From Acidobacteriota bacterium (GTDB lineage: Bacteria > Acidobacteriota > Blastocatellia > Pyrinomonadales > Pyrinomonadaceae), in the NCBI GenBank assembly GCA_020200095.1, contig JAIVJJ010000023.1, positions 1 through 42,256 on the forward strand: DNA of 42,256 nt, in the 5' to 3' direction. The stretch's first letter is position 1. Each line of letters starts with the position of its first letter. The position numbers and the translations under genes were made by a program. The notes beneath the pieces are model-generated. The model searched no databases. It was not told the origin of the DNA and saw nothing but the letters and a program-made list of their open reading frames with translations. Positions 39,762 to 42,256 of the stretch are shown here, one piece after another.

Positions 39762-40712
39762 ATGCGTTGTCAGGAATTTAAGGAAATGATGGATTCGTAT
39801 CTCGGCGATGAGCTGCTCGTCGAGACGAATCACGATGTCTTACGGCATCAGGAAAATTGTCCGGCGTGCCGCAATGAACTTGCCGCGCGGCGAGGACTGC
39901 TGACGCAAATGCGTTCGGCGGTTAAAAACGCGCCGGAAATGCAGTTAAATCAAGTGTTTGCTACTAAACTGCGAAACAATTTGCGCGAAACAGCTTTACG
40001 CCCGTCTGTCTGGGAAAAGTTGAAAAGTGGTAGTTTTAGCAACTCAAGGTTTTTAGCGGCGACGGCAGCCTGCCTTTTGTTGATGACGCTGTTCGGTGTC
40101 GTTTGGTTCAATCAATCGTCTCCCGCGGAAAATATCGCCGCTGTCGGGGAAAATCAAACAAACAAACCCGATGAGCTTTCGCGTCCAACCGAATCGCCGG
40201 TAACGCAAGCCGTTCAGATCACGTGGCGGGAATTGACGCATTCGGCAATCGGTGACCACAAAAACTGCGCGCTTCATTTTCGTCTGGACGAAGAACCGAT
40301 AAGTTTGAAAGCAGCCGAAAAATACGGGAAATTCAACAAAGGTTTGGACAAAACCGTGGCTGCGTCTTTAAGTGAAATTTTCCCTGAAAAACAGCTGGGC
40401 AAAACATCCGACAAAGTTCAGATTTTTGAAGCGCATTCGTGCGTTTTTCAAGGCAGGCGTTTCGCGCACGTCATCTTACTTTATCAAAACCGTCGAATTT
40501 CCGTGCTTGTAACGGAAGCGAATTTTCCGATTGAAACGGACGAAGAAATTTTCAGCGAGGCAACCGAAGGAATGCTGGTAGCTCGTTTTCGCACGGCTCG
40601 CCATGCCGTTTTTGTCGTATCCGATTTGACGGCAACGGAAAATGTCACCATCGCGCAAAATTTGTCGCCCGCCATTCGCCGTCATATCGAGCAATCCGGA
40701 TCGGGAGTGTAA
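39762..40712 (+). CDS. Membrane-anchored zinc-finger anti-sigma factor
   Basis: The 316-residue protein begins with a zinc anti-sigma domain: His29-x3-Cys33-x2-Cys36 in RHQENCPACRNEL. A single membrane helix follows (about 98-118) and then an extracytoplasmic domain of roughly 195 residues containing HSCVFQGRRFAHVILLYQNR, which could sense a signal. ATG 39762 is 12 bases after the broken sigma gene. The reading frame is intact although its sigma partner is not, so it may now act on another sigma factor or be on its way out. Confidence 0.82.
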   Translation: MRCQEFKEMMDSYLGDELLVETNHDVLRHQENCPACRNELAARRGLLTQMRSAVKNAPEMQLNQVFATKLRNNLRETALRPSVWEKLKSGSFSNSRFLAATAACLLLMTLFGVVWFNQSSPAENIAAVGENQTNKPDELSRPTESPVTQAVQITWRELTHSAIGDHKNCALHFRLDEEPISLKAAEKYGKFNKGLDKTVAASLSEIFPEKQLGKTSDKVQIFEAHSCVFQGRRFAHVILLYQNRRISVLVTEANFPIETDEEIFSEATEGMLVARFRTARHAVFVVSDLTATENVTIAQNLSPAIRRHIEQSGSGV

Positions 40713-40763
40713 AAAGAAGAATTATTAAAACCGACCTTACGGGAAAATTAAAAGGAGATTGAT

Positions 40764-41471
40764 ATGGCGAAACAGTTAGAAAAAAAACATCCGCTTGCCA
40801 TCCGCTGGCTGCACTGGATAAATTTCCCGCTTTTAACCTTGATGATTTGGAGCGGAATTTTGATTTACTGGGCGAATGCGGTTTACGGCGTGAAAATTTT
40901 CGGCTACGAATTGTTTCACTTTTTCCCCGCCTGGTTTTATGAATTTTTTGGCATTCCGTTTCGTCTTGCCGAAGGGCTTCAACTGCATTTTTTCTTTATG
41001 TGGTTTTTCCTCGTCAACGGAATAATCTATGTGCTTTATTTAGCTTTTTCCGGCGAATGGCGGGCGATTTTGCCTGTTCCCGGTTCGTTCAAACGCGCCG
41101 CTTTAGTTACGCTTCACGATTTGCATATTGTCAAAAAACTTCCCGCGCAGGGGAAATACAACGACGCACAGCGCATTGCCTATACGGGCGTAATTTTGAT
41201 GGGCGCGGCTGCGGTCGTTACGGGTCTGGCGATTTACAAACCGCTACAATTATCCTGGCTGACCAATATTTTAGGCGGTTACGAATGGGCGCGCTGGCAG
41301 CATTTCTGGCTGACGATTGCGTTTGTCGGATTTTTCGTCGTTCACGTCGCGCAGGTCGCGCTCGCCGGTTGGAGTAATTTCCGCTCGATGGTAACGGGTT
41401 ATGAAGCCGTAGATGTCAAAACAAAAATTCCTGCGTCATCGCTGAATGATAAAGAAGGAGTTGCGGTATGA
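40764..41471 (+). CDS. Cytochrome b561-type membrane subunit of a molybdoenzyme
   Basis: AAAGGAG precedes ATG 40764. The 235-residue protein has four to five membrane helices with haem-ligand candidates in HPLAIRWLHWINF, LQLHFFFMWFF, LHDLHIV and QHFWLTIAFVGFFVVHVAQV, the pattern of di-haem cytochrome b subunits (thiosulfate reductase/Ni-Fe hydrogenase/b561 group). It overlaps the next gene by 4 bases (ATGA) and should move electrons between quinones and the exported molybdoenzyme. Confidence 0.88.
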   Translation: MAKQLEKKHPLAIRWLHWINFPLLTLMIWSGILIYWANAVYGVKIFGYELFHFFPAWFYEFFGIPFRLAEGLQLHFFFMWFFLVNGIIYVLYLAFSGEWRAILPVPGSFKRAALVTLHDLHIVKKLPAQGKYNDAQRIAYTGVILMGAAAVVTGLAIYKPLQLSWLTNILGGYEWARWQHFWLTIAFVGFFVVHVAQVALAGWSNFRSMVTGYEAVDVKTKIPASSLNDKEGVAV

Positions 41472-42256
41472 GCGAACAGAAAGAAAAATTTACCGAAATT
41501 AAATCCGAAGTTTTAGTCGAGAAAGTCCGTGAAATCGAATTGGCGAAACAAAGAGCCGAAAGTTCCGAGGCGCAAAGCCTCGACCGTGACAATACCGCTA
41601 AAACTCTCAACGAAAAGCGTGAATTAAGCGAGCCTTTGAGCGACGATGAAGCAAAACGGCGGATGTCGAGCCGTTCGCGGCGCAGCTTTTTGATGGGCGG
41701 CGCAACCGCCCTCGCCGGCATTTTCGGCTGGCGCTCGATGCCGGACGAAACCAAACAGAATCTTTACCGGCGAGCGTTTGAATTTAACGAAAAGGTCAGT
41801 CAAACCTTTTACAGCCCGAAACGACTCGCGCCCGAATTTCCGCCAGAACTTGCCGGATCACGGGTCAACGGAATGGAAGGCTTAGGCGGAGATTTCAATG
41901 CGGCGGATTGGCGACTGCGCGTCGGCGGTCTGGCGAACCGGAGCGAGGATTTGATTTTAACTTTGGACGATATAAAAGCTTTGCCGCGTACGGAAATGAC
42001 GACCGAGCTGAAATGCATCGAAGGCTGGAGCATCGTCGTCAACTGGACGGGCGTGAGATTTTCAGATTTTATCGCAAAATATCAACCGAAAACGAGCGAC
42101 GGAAACGCGCCCGATACCGCAAATCATCCTGAAAATTTATTACCGTATGTTTCATTGGCGACGCCGGACGAAAAGTATTACGTCGGCTGGGATATGCCGA
42201 GCATTCTGCATCCGCAAACTTTGCTCGCGTATGAAATGAACGGCGCGCCTTTGAGC
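41468..42256 (+). CDS. Tat-exported sulfite-oxidase-family molybdoenzyme, 3' partial
   Basis: The frame is open for 263 codons to the right edge. A long charged, helical N-tail (1-65) precedes a twin-arginine signal SRSRRSFLMGGATALAGIF (Arg71-Arg72). The oxidoreductase molybdopterin domain follows, with WRLRVGGLANRS and LKCIEGWSIVVNWTGV, in which Cys183 is the likely Mo ligand as in YedY/MsrP and sulfite oxidase. The tail before the Tat motif is much longer than usual (about 30 residues is common). Together with the cytochrome b it forms a membrane oxidoreductase; substrate unknown. Confidence 0.88.
   Translation, partial: MSEQKEKFTEIKSEVLVEKVREIELAKQRAESSEAQSLDRDNTAKTLNEKRELSEPLSDDEAKRRMSSRSRRSFLMGGATALAGIFGWRSMPDETKQNLYRRAFEFNEKVSQTFYSPKRLAPEFPPELAGSRVNGMEGLGGDFNAADWRLRVGGLANRSEDLILTLDDIKALPRTEMTTELKCIEGWSIVVNWTGVRFSDFIAKYQPKTSDGNAPDTANHPENLLPYVSLATPDEKYYVGWDMPSILHPQTLLAYEMNGAPLS

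Overview
The window reads as bacterial chromosome from a soil- or sediment-type organism, probably an acidobacterium (Blastocatellia-like). That placement is an inference from gene content (paired DUF4331 proteins, ZAS/ECF pairs, a BTAD-type regulator, di-haem cytochrome, GMC and DUF362 enzymes, heptameric repeats) and not from a marker gene. The left 11 kb is AT-richer and full of mobile or decaying DNA. The right 31 kb is denser, with long intact genes, but it also carries several broken ones.

Layout. 1-2.4 kb: 3' part of a secreted zinc metallopeptidase with a Thr-Pro repeat tail, a broken IS1-family transposase, and a frameshifted small basic protein. 2.37-2.74 kb: two tRNA 3' halves, Cys(GCA) on + and Thr(UGU) on -, facing each other; they look like attachment-site scars. 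2.9-10.6 kb: an integrated element with tyrosine integrase, excisionase-like HTH, D5/P4 helicase, a DUF6371/Toprim-like primase split by a frameshift, a small-terminase-like HTH protein and a tandem array of small zinc-ribbon proteins. A long imperfect hairpin with tandem 9-bp repeats lies between helicase and primase. 10.6-11.5 kb: mostly non-coding, with a response-regulator remnant.

11.5-20.7 kb: conserved unknown protein, Crp/Fnr regulator, di-haem cytochrome c and SPW membrane protein. A second paralogous Crp/Fnr regulator then heads a cluster of a small unknown protein, a GrdB/PrdB-type selenoprotein with an in-frame UGA, and a nitrilase. Next come a dead Crp/Fnr gene, a dead DUF4142 lipoprotein and an intact DUF417 membrane protein. 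21.0-24.0 kb: large BTAD/NB-ARC/TPR regulator. 24.1-29.7 kb: ECF sigma and zinc anti-sigma, two DUF4331 proteins and a TPR lipoprotein. A GGAACT-N15-GACTT motif precedes both the sigma gene and the first DUF4331 gene, suggesting an autoregulated regulon.

29.7-37.4 kb, + strand, tightly packed: SDR dehydrogenase, aquaporin, gluconate-dehydrogenase-subunit-3-like piece, GMC oxidoreductase, GH1-like protein, VKOR-like protein, and an alpha/beta-hydrolase-DUF362 chimera; together this looks like a polyol/sugar oxidation and redox operon. 37.5-39.1 kb, - strand: thioredoxin, CcdA/DsbD-like transporter and TlpA-like protein (thiol redox). 39.3-42.3 kb: a broken ECF sigma gene with an intact membrane anti-sigma factor, then a cytochrome b and a Tat-exported sulfite-oxidase-family molybdoenzyme that runs off the right edge.

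Two defects recur: single-base frameshifts, several at homopolymers, and short internal deletions that fuse or gut genes. Whether these are real decay or assembly error cannot be told from the sequence alone. The most interesting item is the selenoprotein cluster at 15.9-18.7 kb, where a standard stop-to-stop reading would miss the selenocysteine.
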